Assembly: GCA_903837355.1 (NCBI GenBank)
Contig: CAILUI010000299.1
Location: 1 to 36,203 of the forward strand
Reading direction: 5' to 3'
Length of the DNA stretch: 36,203 bases
Origin: an uncultured Victivallales bacterium
Lineage (GTDB): Bacteria; Verrucomicrobiota; Lentisphaeria; Oligosphaerales; JAFGRS01
Below the pieces are notes generated by a model. That model saw only the letters and a list, made by a program, of their open reading frames with translations. It was not told the DNA's origin and made no database searches. Shown in pieces: positions 25,155-34,750 of the stretch (positions are counted from its first letter, which is position 1; each line of letters opens with the position of its first letter). The translations under genes were made by a program, and so were the position numbers.

Positions 25155-25436
25155 TGTCTGCTGGCGACCGGTTGCGTCTCGCGGCAGGCGCCAAGCACGG
25201 ATCGCGCCACCGGAGCTCCGGCCAGACGCTCCGCCAGCGCCGACACGAAGGCCGCCAGCAAGCGCACGGCCGAGGCTCTGCCGGTCCACAGCTTCCAGAC
25301 TCTCCTTGCCGACCTGAGAACCATCGCACGCAACCGCATGCAGGCCAACATCCCGGGCGCCCCCTGCTTCGAAAGAACGACCCGCCCCACCTCGGTCCAG
25401 CACGCGGCCATGGACCGCTTCGGCGTTCCGGTCTGA
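25155..25436 (+). pseudogene. C-terminal remnant of an IS4-superfamily (IS1634-like) transposase
   Basis: A 93-codon frame without a start ends in TGA at 25434-25436. Its last 55 residues include VHSFQTLLADLRTIARNRMQ, PGAPCFERTTRPTSVQHAAM and DRFGVPV. The layout, an L-x-x-L-x-T-x-x-R-N-x-x block followed by a T-x-P-T-x-x-Q block and a short end, is how I remember IS1634-type DDE transposases ending. The catalytic DDE region is absent upstream, where stops appear in every plausible frame. I see no clear terminal inverted repeats. AT-rich sequence follows at 25476-25527. The assignment is from memory of the pattern and is moderate at best. Confidence 0.4.
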
Positions 25437-25529
25437 GAAACCCTACGCAGCCAGAACAGCCACCACAAAAACACACGTAACTATCTTATCCAACAAGAGA
25501 TATAGTCCGTAGAGGTAAAGAACTTCGGG

Positions 25530-28500
25530 CTAGGGCCTGAACTCGATGAAGTCGATGGTCTGCAGGTTGACGGTCACCGTCGCCGTACTGCCGGTCAGTT
25601 CCAGCGGTACTGCTTCGCCGCTGCTGAAGGCTGTGGCCTGTCGGTAGGGGCGCTGCCAGGTGACCCGGACGGTGAGTGGATGGGTGTCGGCGGTGGTGTA
25701 CTTGCCCAGTACCAGCAGCGCCTGCTTGCCGGGTTCCTCGAAGGTGCCGGCGTTCACTCCGCGGACCGATAGCGCCACCGCCGGCTCGACCTGAGCCAGG
25801 GCCAGCGGGGTCAGCAGCAGGTCCTGCAGGTGCTCGTCGAAGAGCCGCTGCCAGGTCTGCTTGTGGGGCGTGGCTCCCGGCGCCGGCGGTGGCGAGTACC
25901 ACTCGACCAGCCCCAGCGACGGCTTTGCCGTCCGTGCGTAGGCGGCCCCCAGGCAGGTGCCTGACTTGACCACGAAACCCTGGCCAACGGTTACGGAAGC
26001 CACTGCTGCCGAACCGTCACCGTACCTTCCAATGACCTGGGAGGCAGGAAGATTCAACGTCTCCTTCCAGCCCAGCGCCGGGAAGGTGACAGCCTGCTCG
26101 CCAAGGCGGGCCGTGACGGTATCCAGCACCCGCAGCTGGTCCACGTTGCGCTGGTTGTAGTTGGCCGCCATCCGCCAGGTCTCGCCGAAGAGGCCGCGTT
26201 GGGCGAAGGTGCCCTTCGGCTCGTAGTCCGCCACTCGCACCGGCTCGGGCACGCCCGTCAGCGTTGCCAGCAGGTCCCGCGGTCCGTTGCTCTCGTCGCG
26301 GGTCGCCGCCTGCGGTCCCAGGTAGAGCACGCCGCCGCGGCGGACCCAGTCTGCAATGGCCTGCTGGGCCGCCGTCGAGACATTTGGGTCATGGACGTAG
26401 AGGACGCGCCAGCCCTGCTCCAGCGCGCCGCGTTCGATCTGCTCTTCGGGGAGCACCCCGACGGGCGTGCCGCGCCAGTGCAGGGCACAGTGGGTCATAT
26501 CGCGCTCGCAGGCCCAGCCCTCGGCGCCGCCTTCACCGCGCGAGGCCGCCAGGAGTTTCGCCCGTTCCTCTTTGGCTTCCGGGTGGCCGAACAGTTCGAT
26601 CATGGCGCTCTCCTTACTCCCCGACCAGACGTTGGCGCTGCGGGACAGGAGCGTGGCCACCCGTGGCTGCGGCGCCACCCCGTGGGTCAGTACCGTGGCA
26701 TAGCGGGCCGCCGCCTGGCTGATGGTCGCCGCAGCGGCGAAGTTCTCCACCCGGAAACGGTCGTCGCTGAACCACTCCCAGCCGGCGTAGAGCGGGCCGT
26801 AGCCATAGTAGCGGATGGCGGCCAAGCCCTGAGCCAGTGCCGCGGCCCCGGTCAGCAGCACTCCTTCGGGCTCGTTGATGCGGCAGACGAAGTAGAGGAA
26901 ACCGGGGCGGGTGTGGCCGGCGCGGCTGGCGCTCGCGAACATGTCCGCGTCGCAGAGGTCCCAGGTGTAGCTGAATTCGCCGCCGAAATGGTGGCCCTGG
27001 CGGTCGGTGGCGTACAGGTCGCTCTCGACGAAGTAGTCCGGCGTGCTGTCGAAACCGCCGTAGTAGGCGTCCGTCATCACCTCGACGCGATCACCCCAGA
27101 GGTCATGCGCCGCCGCCCGGTAGGCCGCGAACCGGCGCGCCGTGCTCTCCTGGCGGAACCACACCGTGTGGTAGCAGAGCCGTCCCTGCTCCCGGTTCCG
27201 GACCTGGTCGCGTGCCAGCGGCAGCACCTGCTCCCAGGTCGTCTGCCCGACGTCCTGCGGGGTCCGCACCCGGGTGGGCAGCCACTGCCGGAAGGCGGCC
27301 AGGCCGGGCTCGGACGTGAGCAGCGCCTCCAGGGCAACGATCCCGGGCTCGTCGCCCAACTGCAGCGCGAAGCGCCCCGGCGGCGGCTCCGGCAGGCTGG
27401 TACGCAGGTGCACCGTGAGCTTCTCCGCCAACTGCAGGTCCCAGGGGCTGACGTCGGCGAAGGGCACCATGGCCATGGGCGTGTTCCGGCCCAGGAGAGC
27501 CCGGATCTGCGTTTCGACCTGCTCCGTTGTGGGGTCGTAGCAGCGCGCATGGTAGCCGGTCATGGTGTCGACGCTGATGGGCAGCACCTCCTGCGGCGGC
27601 ACTGGTTTCAGCCCGCGCGCCTGGTACACCGACAGCCTGTCCTTGGCGTAGTCGTACACGGTGCGGATGCCAGGTCCCCAATCCTGCAGGGGCCCCCGGT
27701 TGGCCGGCAGGCAGAGGGCCAGGGTGGTGAACTCCGAGGCGTAGCGGACTCGCTTCACGATGGCGCCATCTTCTGGTGCGCTGGCAAAAGCCAGTTCGAC
27801 ATCGTAGGCGGTCACGTTGCCGTCGTCGGCCTTGGCTCCCGCCACGACCGGGAGCCCGTCCTGCCAGAGGGCCACGGCCAGCGTCGCCTGCGTTCTGGGC
27901 GTGGCGAAGAAGCCGCTCCAGTCCGACCAGCCCGTGCTCTGGCCAACGGCCAGGGCCTGCCCCTCGGGAAACTGGCCCCAAGGGATGCCGTCATGCCAGC
28001 CTACCGGCAGGGGCGCCGCCTGGCCGTTCGCGCCGAGGAAGAGCTTGTGCAGCCGTTCGTGGATGGCCCCGTAGAAGGTCACCGCCAGCTTGGTCGGCGC
28101 CGCTGGGGTCACGCCGTGCAAGGTCAGCCGGACGAACACTCGCGGCACACTGGCCAGCAGGCTCTCATCGGCCGTCGGGGCGTAGGCGAAGGACGTGAAA
28201 CGGGCCTCGCCGTTGGGCACGGAACCCACGGGAATGCGCTCCTCGTTCTTGTAGGGGTTGTCGTCGAGAAAGCACAGGCCCGCGCGGGCAGCCGTAGCCA
28301 GCGCCTGGGCGTCCACGCAGCCCATGGCCCAGTACTGCTGGCCATCCAGGCTGTAGAGGCCCCAGATCCGCGTCCCGGCGCGCAGCAAGCGCAGCCAGAG
28401 CGGCCGGCCTTCGCGGTAACCGGCCGGAGAGGCGGTGAGCTTCTCGCCGGCCGGTCCCAGCAGACGCAGATCGTAGGGTTGGCCGGGGCGTCCCACGAGC

Positions 28501-28862
28501 AGGCGCACCGAGGCCTCGGGGGTGCCCACGTAGAGCCCGGCGTGCTGTTCGAGCAGCGGGCTGCTGAACACCAGGCAGGTATCCAGCGTCCATTGGGGCC
28601 CCAGGCCGCCGCTGTCCTTGTACAGAAACGTCCCCGTCTTGGCACCCCAGGGCTCGCTGCGGGCGCGCAGGACAAGGCTGCCGTCGTGCAAGGCGATCAT
28701 GCTGACGCTGGTGTCGAGCCCCGTCTGACCGTCCATGGCGCCGGGGCCGATGGCCTGTTGGGCCTGGGCGAAGTCGACGCGCATGGGTTCTGCGGCCCTG
28801 GAGGTGCCGGTGGCCAGGGCCAGGGCGACAGCTAGAGCCGCGCCGTCGATTGAACTCGTCAT
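25530..28862 (-). CDS. Secreted LamG-like plus GH42-like multidomain protein
   Basis: This protein has 1110 residues and a signal peptide (MTSSIDGAALAVALALATGTSRAA). Residues about 40-235 look like a concanavalin/LamG-type jelly roll (GTFLYKDSGGLGPQWTLDTC, GRPLWLRLLRAGTRIWGLYS). The central part is barrel-like (RFALQLGDEPGIVALEALL, YYGGFDSTPDYFVESDLY, LAAIRYYGYGPLYAGWEW). From about 780 a Rossmann-like section (WRVLYVHDPNVSTAAQQAIA, GGVLYLGPQAATRDESNG) resembles the GH42 trimerisation domain. A beta tail closes it. The Asp-Glu in LGDEPG is a candidate catalytic pair but is not proven. GGAGAG lies 8 nt before the ATG. The gene follows the Asp-box propeller gene by 70 nt, so the two likely form an operon. 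It is similar in plan to the 959-aa protein. Confidence 0.6.
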   Translation of the reverse strand: MTSSIDGAALAVALALATGTSRAAEPMRVDFAQAQQAIGPGAMDGQTGLDTSVSMIALHDGSLVLRARSEPWGAKTGTFLYKDSGGLGPQWTLDTCLVFSSPLLEQHAGLYVGTPEASVRLLVGRPGQPYDLRLLGPAGEKLTASPAGYREGRPLWLRLLRAGTRIWGLYSLDGQQYWAMGCVDAQALATAARAGLCFLDDNPYKNEERIPVGSVPNGEARFTSFAYAPTADESLLASVPRVFVRLTLHGVTPAAPTKLAVTFYGAIHERLHKLFLGANGQAAPLPVGWHDGIPWGQFPEGQALAVGQSTGWSDWSGFFATPRTQATLAVALWQDGLPVVAGAKADDGNVTAYDVELAFASAPEDGAIVKRVRYASEFTTLALCLPANRGPLQDWGPGIRTVYDYAKDRLSVYQARGLKPVPPQEVLPISVDTMTGYHARCYDPTTEQVETQIRALLGRNTPMAMVPFADVSPWDLQLAEKLTVHLRTSLPEPPPGRFALQLGDEPGIVALEALLTSEPGLAAFRQWLPTRVRTPQDVGQTTWEQVLPLARDQVRNREQGRLCYHTVWFRQESTARRFAAYRAAAHDLWGDRVEVMTDAYYGGFDSTPDYFVESDLYATDRQGHHFGGEFSYTWDLCDADMFASASRAGHTRPGFLYFVCRINEPEGVLLTGAAALAQGLAAIRYYGYGPLYAGWEWFSDDRFRVENFAAAATISQAAARYATVLTHGVAPQPRVATLLSRSANVWSGSKESAMIELFGHPEAKEERAKLLAASRGEGGAEGWACERDMTHCALHWRGTPVGVLPEEQIERGALEQGWRVLYVHDPNVSTAAQQAIADWVRRGGVLYLGPQAATRDESNGPRDLLATLTGVPEPVRVADYEPKGTFAQRGLFGETWRMAANYNQRNVDQLRVLDTVTARLGEQAVTFPALGWKETLNLPASQVIGRYGDGSAAVASVTVGQGFVVKSGTCLGAAYARTAKPSLGLVEWYSPPPAPGATPHKQTWQRLFDEHLQDLLLTPLALAQVEPAVALSVRGVNAGTFEEPGKQALLVLGKYTTADTHPLTVRVTWQRPYRQATAFSSGEAVPLELTGSTATVTVNLQTIDFIEFRP

Positions 28863-28932
28863 AGCAGACTCTCCGATCCTGTCGAGGTGCCGGTTTGGCC
28901 GGGGCCGTTCCGGCGTTGTGTGCTACCCCGGT

Positions 28933-31830
28933 TCAGGGCGCCGGTGCCGGCGCGCTTCCGGCAGCGGAGGCGGCGCCAGCGGCCAGGAACGCATCGTCCA
29001 GCCACGCCAGGCCGGTGCCCTCGGCCCACACCTGCAGGTTGTAGCGAGCCGTCCACGCCGGCAGGGTGACCGTGCCCTCGAAGGCAACCCAGTCCGTGTC
29101 CCCCTGGGTATAGCGGACCTGCTTGAACTCGTTGCGTTTCCACTCCGCGTCGAAGGCCTGGACCGCCACCTGTGCCCGTACCTCTCCCTGGCTGCGGAGG
29201 GCGCCGCGGATGCGCAGCGTGGCGTTGGCGCCGCCCTCGCGCATCTGGAAGGCCTGCCCGGTGCCGCCCCCGACCTCGATGCGCAGGGAGGCGGGCGCCG
29301 AGCGGAAGACGGTCGTGTCGCGGAACGCCTTGGCCGCGCCCCACGTCTCGGTCCAGCCGTCGGGCCTGTCACCGCCGGCACTCATGTCGCCGTTGGCCAG
29401 GAGGTTACGGTTGCTGTCCGGAGCCACGACCAGGCTCACCAGCACGCCCGCCGCGACCTCCGGGGTCAGCGCCGCCGCCTGGCGGTCTTCGTCCGTGCTG
29501 GCGTAGCGTCGTGTCCCGGGCGGGAGATGGGCCTTCGGCCAGCGTGCCCGGAAGAAGCCCATGCCGTAAGTGCCGATGACGATCTGCTCGGGGTCGCAGG
29601 GATCGAAGGCGCAGGCGTTGGCCCGCAGCATAGGCAACCCGTCGTTGGCAGCGGACCACGAAACGCCATCGTCGCCGCTGATCCAGACCCCGTTGCCGCA
29701 GGCCTGGTCGTAGAAGGGGTCCATGGTGGTGACCAAGAGCAGGCGCGTCGGGTCGCTGGGATCAGCCTGACAGGCGAAGGCCTGGTCATCGTCGAGCAGT
29801 CGGTCCCATCTCCCGATCTCCGGCGTATAGCGCCAGACCCCAGTGCGCCCCTCGCGCCATTGGCAGACCAGCACGCGGCCCCGCGCATCGCAGTGGATGC
29901 GGCTGCGCGGACTGTTGCCGGGCAGGCCCAGGTTGCGGAACTCGCGGCCCTCGTCGGTGACCAGGATGCCGCCGGCCGTCTTCACACAGAAGCGCCCGAG
30001 CCGGGTCGGGTCGCCGGCCATGCGGTTGGCGCCGATGTCCTTCAGTACCCAGGCCCAGGTCTGCCCCGCGTCGGTGGTGGTGAGCAGACCGCCGCCAAGC
30101 ACAGCCCAGGCCTGCGCGCCCTGCTCGGGATGCACGAACACCCCCCCGAACTCGGGCCCGTTGCCCCAGCCCGCCTCGGGCAGGCCGCGGGCTGCCCCGG
30201 CCAGCGTCGTCCACGTCTGGCCCCCGTCGCGGCTGTGCTGGATGCCGTTCTGCTGTCCGAACTGACCGGTAGTCAGGTAGATATGACCATCGCGACTGAA
30301 GCCGGCGTCCTGCCCTCCGAGCCAGGGGTGAGTCTGGCCCATGGCATAGCGCCAGGAAGCCATGTCATCGTCGCTCAGCCAGCCGCGGGCGCCGTCCATG
30401 CCCTGGATCAGCACCTGGCCGCGCCGCCAGGGGTTGAAGGCCACATTGGTGCTGCACCAGCCCGTCCAGCCGCGCCCGCGCCAGTGGTCCTTGCGGGCAG
30501 GCTCCGGGCGGTAGGCGGTGGCATCGTCCCAGGTCTGGCCGCCATCGAGGGTACGCAGGATGAACTCCGAGTTGAAGCCATAGGCCCGGTCCGGACTCGA
30601 GGGGTCCGCCACCAAGGTCAGGCTGACGCCGGCCCAGGTCCCGGTCTCCACCTGGAAGGCGCGCCGGCCGGTCTCGGTGGGTTCGGCGCCAGGGCCGCCG
30701 CGGGAGGCCACCGGCACCCACGTCTGACCGGCGTCCGTGCTCTTGTAGACGATGGCGGCGCTCCAGGCCTGGTCGCAGACGTAAAGGACATCGGGGTTCG
30801 CCGGCGATAGGGCCACTCCCTTGAACCACGAGGTCAGGTTCTCGTTGTCATCGCCGCCTCTGACCTTGCGGAGGCCCCCTTCGCAGGGAACGAAGGTGGC
30901 GCCGGCGTCGTGGCTGACGAAGACCCCACCCGGCTCGCGGCCGGCATCCTCAGCGCCGGGCCTGTGGTTGTGAGTGGTGGCCCAGACGGTCTGGGGCCGG
31001 GTCGGATGGAAGGTCAGCCCGGTGATCGGGCCAGGGAGGCCGGATGGCCCCCGCGGCCGCCAGGTCCGGCCGTCGTCGTCGCTGCACCACCAGCCGATGT
31101 GGTCGCCGAGCACGTGCACCCGGTTGCCCGACCCGGGCTCGTAGGTGGCGAACCAGAGGTTGACGCCCTTGCGAGCCTCGCGGCCGAAACCGTCGCGGCT
31201 CAGCGTGGCGATGTGGCTCCAGTGTTCGCCGTCATCGAGGCTCCCCCAGATCCAGCCGAAGGAGTCCGCCTCATTCCAGCGCCGCGCCGTACCGCCAAAC
31301 GCCAGCAGGCGGCCGGGTTGGTTCGGGTCGAAGAGCACCTTCTCCACGATGGCGCTGTAGCGGCCGCCCTGCGCCGGCGGCAGTCCCTCCCGCCGGGAGA
31401 GCCAGGTGCGCCCGCCGTCCGTGCTCTTGTAGGGGCCCATGCAGGTGCCCAGCCAGACGGTTGCCGGTGCGGTCGGGTGGAAGGTGACATCGCACATCTC
31501 GTAGGAACTGAAGCCGAAGGCGGGCTCCCAGGAGTCGCCGCCATCGTGGCTGACGGTCGCACCGAGCATGTCGCCGCTGGCGACGAGGTGCCGCGAGTCG
31601 TGCGGCGAGACGCGCAGCGCCACGATGGCCCCGCCACCGCCCGGTTCGCCGAGGGGCTGCCAGCGCAGCGGGGCGGCAGGCGTCGCCGGGGCGGCGGGCG
31701 CCCGCGACTGCACGGCCGCGAAGGCCAGCACGAACAGCGCCAGCAGCGCCGCGGATTGCCCCAAGGCCAGCGCGCCCGGGGCCCGATCGCGAGCGTCAGT
31801 GTCTCGGCTTGGACCGGTCGCCCTAGTCAT
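28933..31830 (-). CDS. Secreted Asp-box (BNR) beta-propeller protein, GH74/sortilin-like, with C-terminal CBM
   Basis: This protein has 965 residues. A hydrophobic segment at about 27-42 (LLALFVLAFAAV) acts as signal peptide or anchor. At least ten Asp-box motifs S/T-x-D-x-G-x-x-W/F follow, among them SHDGGDSW at 94-101, STDGGRTW, SLDDGEHW, SDDDGRTW, STDAGQTW, TLDGGQTW, SRDGGQTW and SGDDGVSW. This fits the tandem seven-bladed propellers of GH74 xyloglucanases or Vps10/sortilin-like proteins. Residues about 805-945, opening NLLANGDMSAGGDRPDGW and ending WLDDAFLA, form a CBM4/9-like module. Enzyme activity is uncertain because Asp-box propellers are often only binding scaffolds. AGGAG lies 8 nt before the ATG at 31830. 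It is the first gene of a two-gene run. Confidence 0.75.
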   Translation of the reverse strand: MTRATGPSRDTDARDRAPGALALGQSAALLALFVLAFAAVQSRAPAAPATPAAPLRWQPLGEPGGGGAIVALRVSPHDSRHLVASGDMLGATVSHDGGDSWEPAFGFSSYEMCDVTFHPTAPATVWLGTCMGPYKSTDGGRTWLSRREGLPPAQGGRYSAIVEKVLFDPNQPGRLLAFGGTARRWNEADSFGWIWGSLDDGEHWSHIATLSRDGFGREARKGVNLWFATYEPGSGNRVHVLGDHIGWWCSDDDGRTWRPRGPSGLPGPITGLTFHPTRPQTVWATTHNHRPGAEDAGREPGGVFVSHDAGATFVPCEGGLRKVRGGDDNENLTSWFKGVALSPANPDVLYVCDQAWSAAIVYKSTDAGQTWVPVASRGGPGAEPTETGRRAFQVETGTWAGVSLTLVADPSSPDRAYGFNSEFILRTLDGGQTWDDATAYRPEPARKDHWRGRGWTGWCSTNVAFNPWRRGQVLIQGMDGARGWLSDDDMASWRYAMGQTHPWLGGQDAGFSRDGHIYLTTGQFGQQNGIQHSRDGGQTWTTLAGAARGLPEAGWGNGPEFGGVFVHPEQGAQAWAVLGGGLLTTTDAGQTWAWVLKDIGANRMAGDPTRLGRFCVKTAGGILVTDEGREFRNLGLPGNSPRSRIHCDARGRVLVCQWREGRTGVWRYTPEIGRWDRLLDDDQAFACQADPSDPTRLLLVTTMDPFYDQACGNGVWISGDDGVSWSAANDGLPMLRANACAFDPCDPEQIVIGTYGMGFFRARWPKAHLPPGTRRYASTDEDRQAAALTPEVAAGVLVSLVVAPDSNRNLLANGDMSAGGDRPDGWTETWGAAKAFRDTTVFRSAPASLRIEVGGGTGQAFQMREGGANATLRIRGALRSQGEVRAQVAVQAFDAEWKRNEFKQVRYTQGDTDWVAFEGTVTLPAWTARYNLQVWAEGTGLAWLDDAFLAAGAASAAGSAPAPAP

Positions 31831-32190
31831 GGCGTCTCTCCTGAGCGTGTCACCGATGCAGGCAATGTAGTTTCAGCCGGGTGCAGAACCAGCGGATCAT
31901 GGAGGGTGTAGCCCGCCGCGCCCGGGATCGGCCAGCCCCGAAGCGTGCGTCCGAGCGCAGCCTGCGCGCCAAACTGGTGCCCGGTACGCGGAAGCCATAC
32001 ATTGCCACGGTGCCCTTGAAGCTCGCTTTCATGCGCCTGACCCTCGCTACCCCAGGCCATCTGATCATCAAGCAACTCGTGGTGCTGGACCTGACCTGGA
32101 CGGCGCTCCAGGTGACCGGGCGCTACCGCGTGACGAACCTGCAGAAGGGCGACGCCGGCTGTATGCCTCCCACACGCCCGGCCGTGCCGT
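31831..32190. other. Gene-free stretch, decayed sequence
   Basis: No intact gene is seen. A minus-strand frame around 31852-32071 contains FKGTVAMYGFRVPG, which faintly resembles the start of a carbohydrate-binding beta-sandwich, but the frame breaks on both sides. The promoter of the Asp-box gene should lie near 31840-31950; no clear boxes were found. Confidence 0.3.
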
Positions 32191-32592
32191 GCCGAGCTGC
32201 TGGAAGCATTGCGGCGGCAGATCGTAGCCGAGGCGGAACGCATCCTGACCGAGCAAGGGAAGGTCGGCTTCCGCTGGACCCGGCGCTGGCCCGGGGCGGA
32301 GACCTGGCAGTGGGGCCTCTTCGCGCGACCCGAGGGCGGTGTCACCCTGGTGCGTGCCTGGCGCCTGACCGGCGAGGCGCGGTTTCGGCGGGCCATGGTC
32401 CTGGCGGCGCAGAGGGCGGTGGGTGCCAACCCCAACAACCTCACCTACTGCGCGGGCCTCGTGCCCCGGTACCAAGACTGGCCCCTCACCGAGTTCTGCG
32501 TCGACTCGGGCCGCGTTCACCCCATCGACGAGTTCACGCCGGATGCCACCATGGGGCCGGTCCCCTATCTCTGGGGTTCGCTGGGGTTCTGA
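32191..32592 (+). pseudogene. C-terminal remnant of a GH9-type cellulase/endoglycosidase
   Basis: The frame encodes about 133 residues that match the end of the GH9 (alpha/alpha)6 barrel. WQWGLFARPEGG is followed by LVRAWRLTGEARFRRAMVLA, then VGANPNNLTYCAGLVP, which corresponds to the family's G-x-NP-x-x-x-S-y-x-T-G block, and finally a VHPIDEFTPD tail. A full GH9 catalytic domain has over 400 residues. The N-terminal two-thirds are missing, and an in-frame stop lies at 32131-32133. There is no ATG with a ribosome site. It ends near the convergent lipoprotein gene. The family is inferred from the motif layout. Confidence 0.55.
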
Positions 32593-32688
32593 TCGACGGC
32601 GAGGCAGGGAACCGCGGACTGCCTCCCTATCGATCCCGCGCTCGGAGCGTGTCGACAGCAGCGTTCCCGCACGGCACCGGACGCTGCA

Positions 32689-34656
32689 TCAGGGCTTCAG
32701 TGTGTCCCACTGCCAAGCGGTGAATGCGTTGATACTCATCGGTTTGACCACGAGCGGCCCTTTCCCGACCCGAACGCTGACCCCACCCTGCAGGCCGTCC
32801 GGGAGGGTCGAGTCGTACCAATAGTGGTACAACTCCTGCGTCGGCAAGCCCCGCAGCATGATCTTCTTGGGCGTGGCGCCGTCGTTCACCACGACCACCG
32901 CCGCCGCGCCCGTGGGACCGATCAGGGCCGCAGCGTGCACGCGCGTGTGGCCATCTGCGTCCTGGCCTCCGGCGACCCGGCACGGTGCCACTCGTGCCCC
33001 TGGCCGGATGGCCTTGGTGAGTACTGCATAGCCGTAGTACACGGGCCGGTTGGGCACCAGGCTGCCGGCCTCGATCAGGAACGGACAGAACCCAGGTGCC
33101 ATCAGTCCGGCGTCCAGGCCTACCGGGTAGTTGTAGGCCCAGCGCGCGAAACCGCGCACCCCGGCATTCAGGCAGCCCAGCACGAGCTCTGCGTTGCTCA
33201 GGGTACCCCGGTAGGTCGCCTGATCGCCCCTGAGCCCGCTGCCGAACTCGCCCAGGAAGAGCGGTTTGCTGCCCAGTGCGGCCACGGCGGTCCGGTACCC
33301 GGCAAGGAAAGGCATCATGGCCCCACCTCCGCAGGTCTCCCCGGGGGCCTCGACGGCCGCGACGTAGTCGTGGGCAGAGAACGCATCGAGGCCGCCGTCG
33401 AGCACGGTATCGAGCCTGGGAAACGCCTGTGCCGCGACGCTTCCTCCCTGCGTGGTGTCGGCGCCGACGATGCCGATGGAGCCCCTCATCCCCCGAATGC
33501 GGAGTTGCTGATCCAGCGCCCGCCAGTAGGCTCCGAAATCGTGCGGGTAATGCCCGCCCCTGTACCACCAGTCCGGTTCGTTCCACAGGGACGCGTAGCG
33601 GATCCCCGTCAGGCCCTCCTCGCCCACCCACTGCTTCAGAACGGTGGCAACGGAGTCCGCGAATCTCTCGGCGGGGTAGGGCGGATCGGGGTAAGGACTC
33701 TGGTCTCCATAGTGCCAGTTGCAGGCCAGGATCGTGGCTCCGAGACCCTGGAGCCCGCGCAGGACCTGCAGGTAGAGCTTCGCCGCTTCCCGCGTGCCAT
33801 CATACTGGGCCGCGGCCCGGCGGCTGTCCTCCTTCAGGCAGGCTTCTGCCAGAAAACCAAACCGGACAAACGACTGCTGATCCCACGCCGCATACCGCAG
33901 CAACTGGTCAATGCGTTCACGGGGCATGCGCATCTCCGAGTCCCGTTCGAACACGTAGGCCCAGTTCCAGCCGACGCCCAGCACCGGGAGGGGGTTCAGC
34001 GTCTCCGTATCCACAGCAACGATGGCGCTGGCATCCTCGCGAGGGGAGTACCGCAGCGCGACCTCCTGCACCTGGATGCTCGCGAACCAGGCCGTTCCCC
34101 GCGCGTAGGAGAGCCCGGCTTCCAGGGTGACCGCCGCGGTGCCCGGCGGGACGACGAAATTGCCCCTCAGTTCCTTCCAGTCGAAGGTTCCGCAGAAGTA
34201 CCCGGACATCTCGCCCACCCCCAGATGAGTGAAGCCGTGATTGTCCGGGGTGAGGATCTCCTCGCCCTTGGCGTTATGGGCATGCAGCATGAGCCGGCCG
34301 GCACTCCAGCCGCCATGGTGTGTGATCTCAATCCCCTCGGCCTTGACCCACACGCTCACCGTGATCCGCCTGGGGGTGTCCCGGGAGGCTCCCAGCAGCA
34401 TGGGTTCCGTGTGGAAGACGGAGTGGGTAAGCCCGTCGCAGGTCACGCGGATGCTTGCCTGGCCTCGGCGAGCCATGCCGGTGTCCACCGACACCCCTGG
34501 GCCGTCAAGGCGAACCCCAGAGCACGTTGTCGAGTCGGGGCCCTCGACGCGCAGGCTGGGCAGGGCGGTCCCGCAACCGACACACAGGAGCAGCGGCACC
34601 ACGGGCACTAGGAGGGTCAGTCTGAATGCCCCCCAACGGAGGACGAGGGGGCTCAT
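32689..34656 (-). CDS. Lipoprotein glycoside hydrolase of clan GH-A (GH39-like)
   Basis: This protein of 655 residues begins with a signal peptide ending in LLLCVGC; Cys28 would carry the lipid, which places it on a membrane surface. Residues about 30-200 form a beta-sandwich (RRITVSVWVKAEGIEIT, NFVVPPGTAAVTLEAGL), likely a CBM. A TIM barrel follows, with the acid/base Glu360 in YASLWNEPDWWYRGG and the nucleophile Glu470 in KPLFLGEFGSG, the clan GH-A pair. A small beta domain ends it. The start at 34656 gives the best signal peptide but has no ribosome site. An in-frame ATG at 34764 has AGGAAG in front and would add 36 residues encoded by a REP-like palindrome. Which start is used is unresolved. 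Confidence 0.75.
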   Translation of the reverse strand: MSPLVLRWGAFRLTLLVPVVPLLLCVGCGTALPSLRVEGPDSTTCSGVRLDGPGVSVDTGMARRGQASIRVTCDGLTHSVFHTEPMLLGASRDTPRRITVSVWVKAEGIEITHHGGWSAGRLMLHAHNAKGEEILTPDNHGFTHLGVGEMSGYFCGTFDWKELRGNFVVPPGTAAVTLEAGLSYARGTAWFASIQVQEVALRYSPREDASAIVAVDTETLNPLPVLGVGWNWAYVFERDSEMRMPRERIDQLLRYAAWDQQSFVRFGFLAEACLKEDSRRAAAQYDGTREAAKLYLQVLRGLQGLGATILACNWHYGDQSPYPDPPYPAERFADSVATVLKQWVGEEGLTGIRYASLWNEPDWWYRGGHYPHDFGAYWRALDQQLRIRGMRGSIGIVGADTTQGGSVAAQAFPRLDTVLDGGLDAFSAHDYVAAVEAPGETCGGGAMMPFLAGYRTAVAALGSKPLFLGEFGSGLRGDQATYRGTLSNAELVLGCLNAGVRGFARWAYNYPVGLDAGLMAPGFCPFLIEAGSLVPNRPVYYGYAVLTKAIRPGARVAPCRVAGGQDADGHTRVHAAALIGPTGAAAVVVVNDGATPKKIMLRGLPTQELYHYWYDSTLPDGLQGGVSVRVGKGPLVVKPMSINAFTAWQWDTLKP

Positions 34657-34750
34657 AAGACCGCGTGAACGCGGGACTACGAACCGGGCACCCGCCAGAC
34701 GCCTCTGGGTTTGTAGTCCCGCCGTCAGGCGGTCTAAGTTGGGGGGCATT
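34625..34750. repeat. Nested REP-like inverted repeat at the start of the lipoprotein gene
   Basis: Outer arms AATGCCCCCCAAC (34625-34637) and GTTGGGGGGCATT (34738-34750) are perfect inverted repeats of 13 nt. Inner arms of 30 nt at 34656-34685 and 34708-34737 pair at 25 positions around a 22-nt loop, and share the block GCGGGACTAC. The inner left arm touches the ATG at 34656. A TAAGTTGGGGG-type motif at its right end recurs at 10245. It is a transposon-like or REP-type palindrome inserted at a gene start. Confidence 0.65.

Noticed and set aside
26199..28835. 878-codon plus-strand frame opposite the LamG/GH42-like gene
   Set aside because: It is a shadow frame; the minus strand has a signal peptide, a ribosome site and domain motifs.
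28735..30810. 691-codon plus-strand frame opposite the Asp-box gene
   Set aside because: The minus strand carries at least ten Asp-box motifs; the plus frame has none and no signature.
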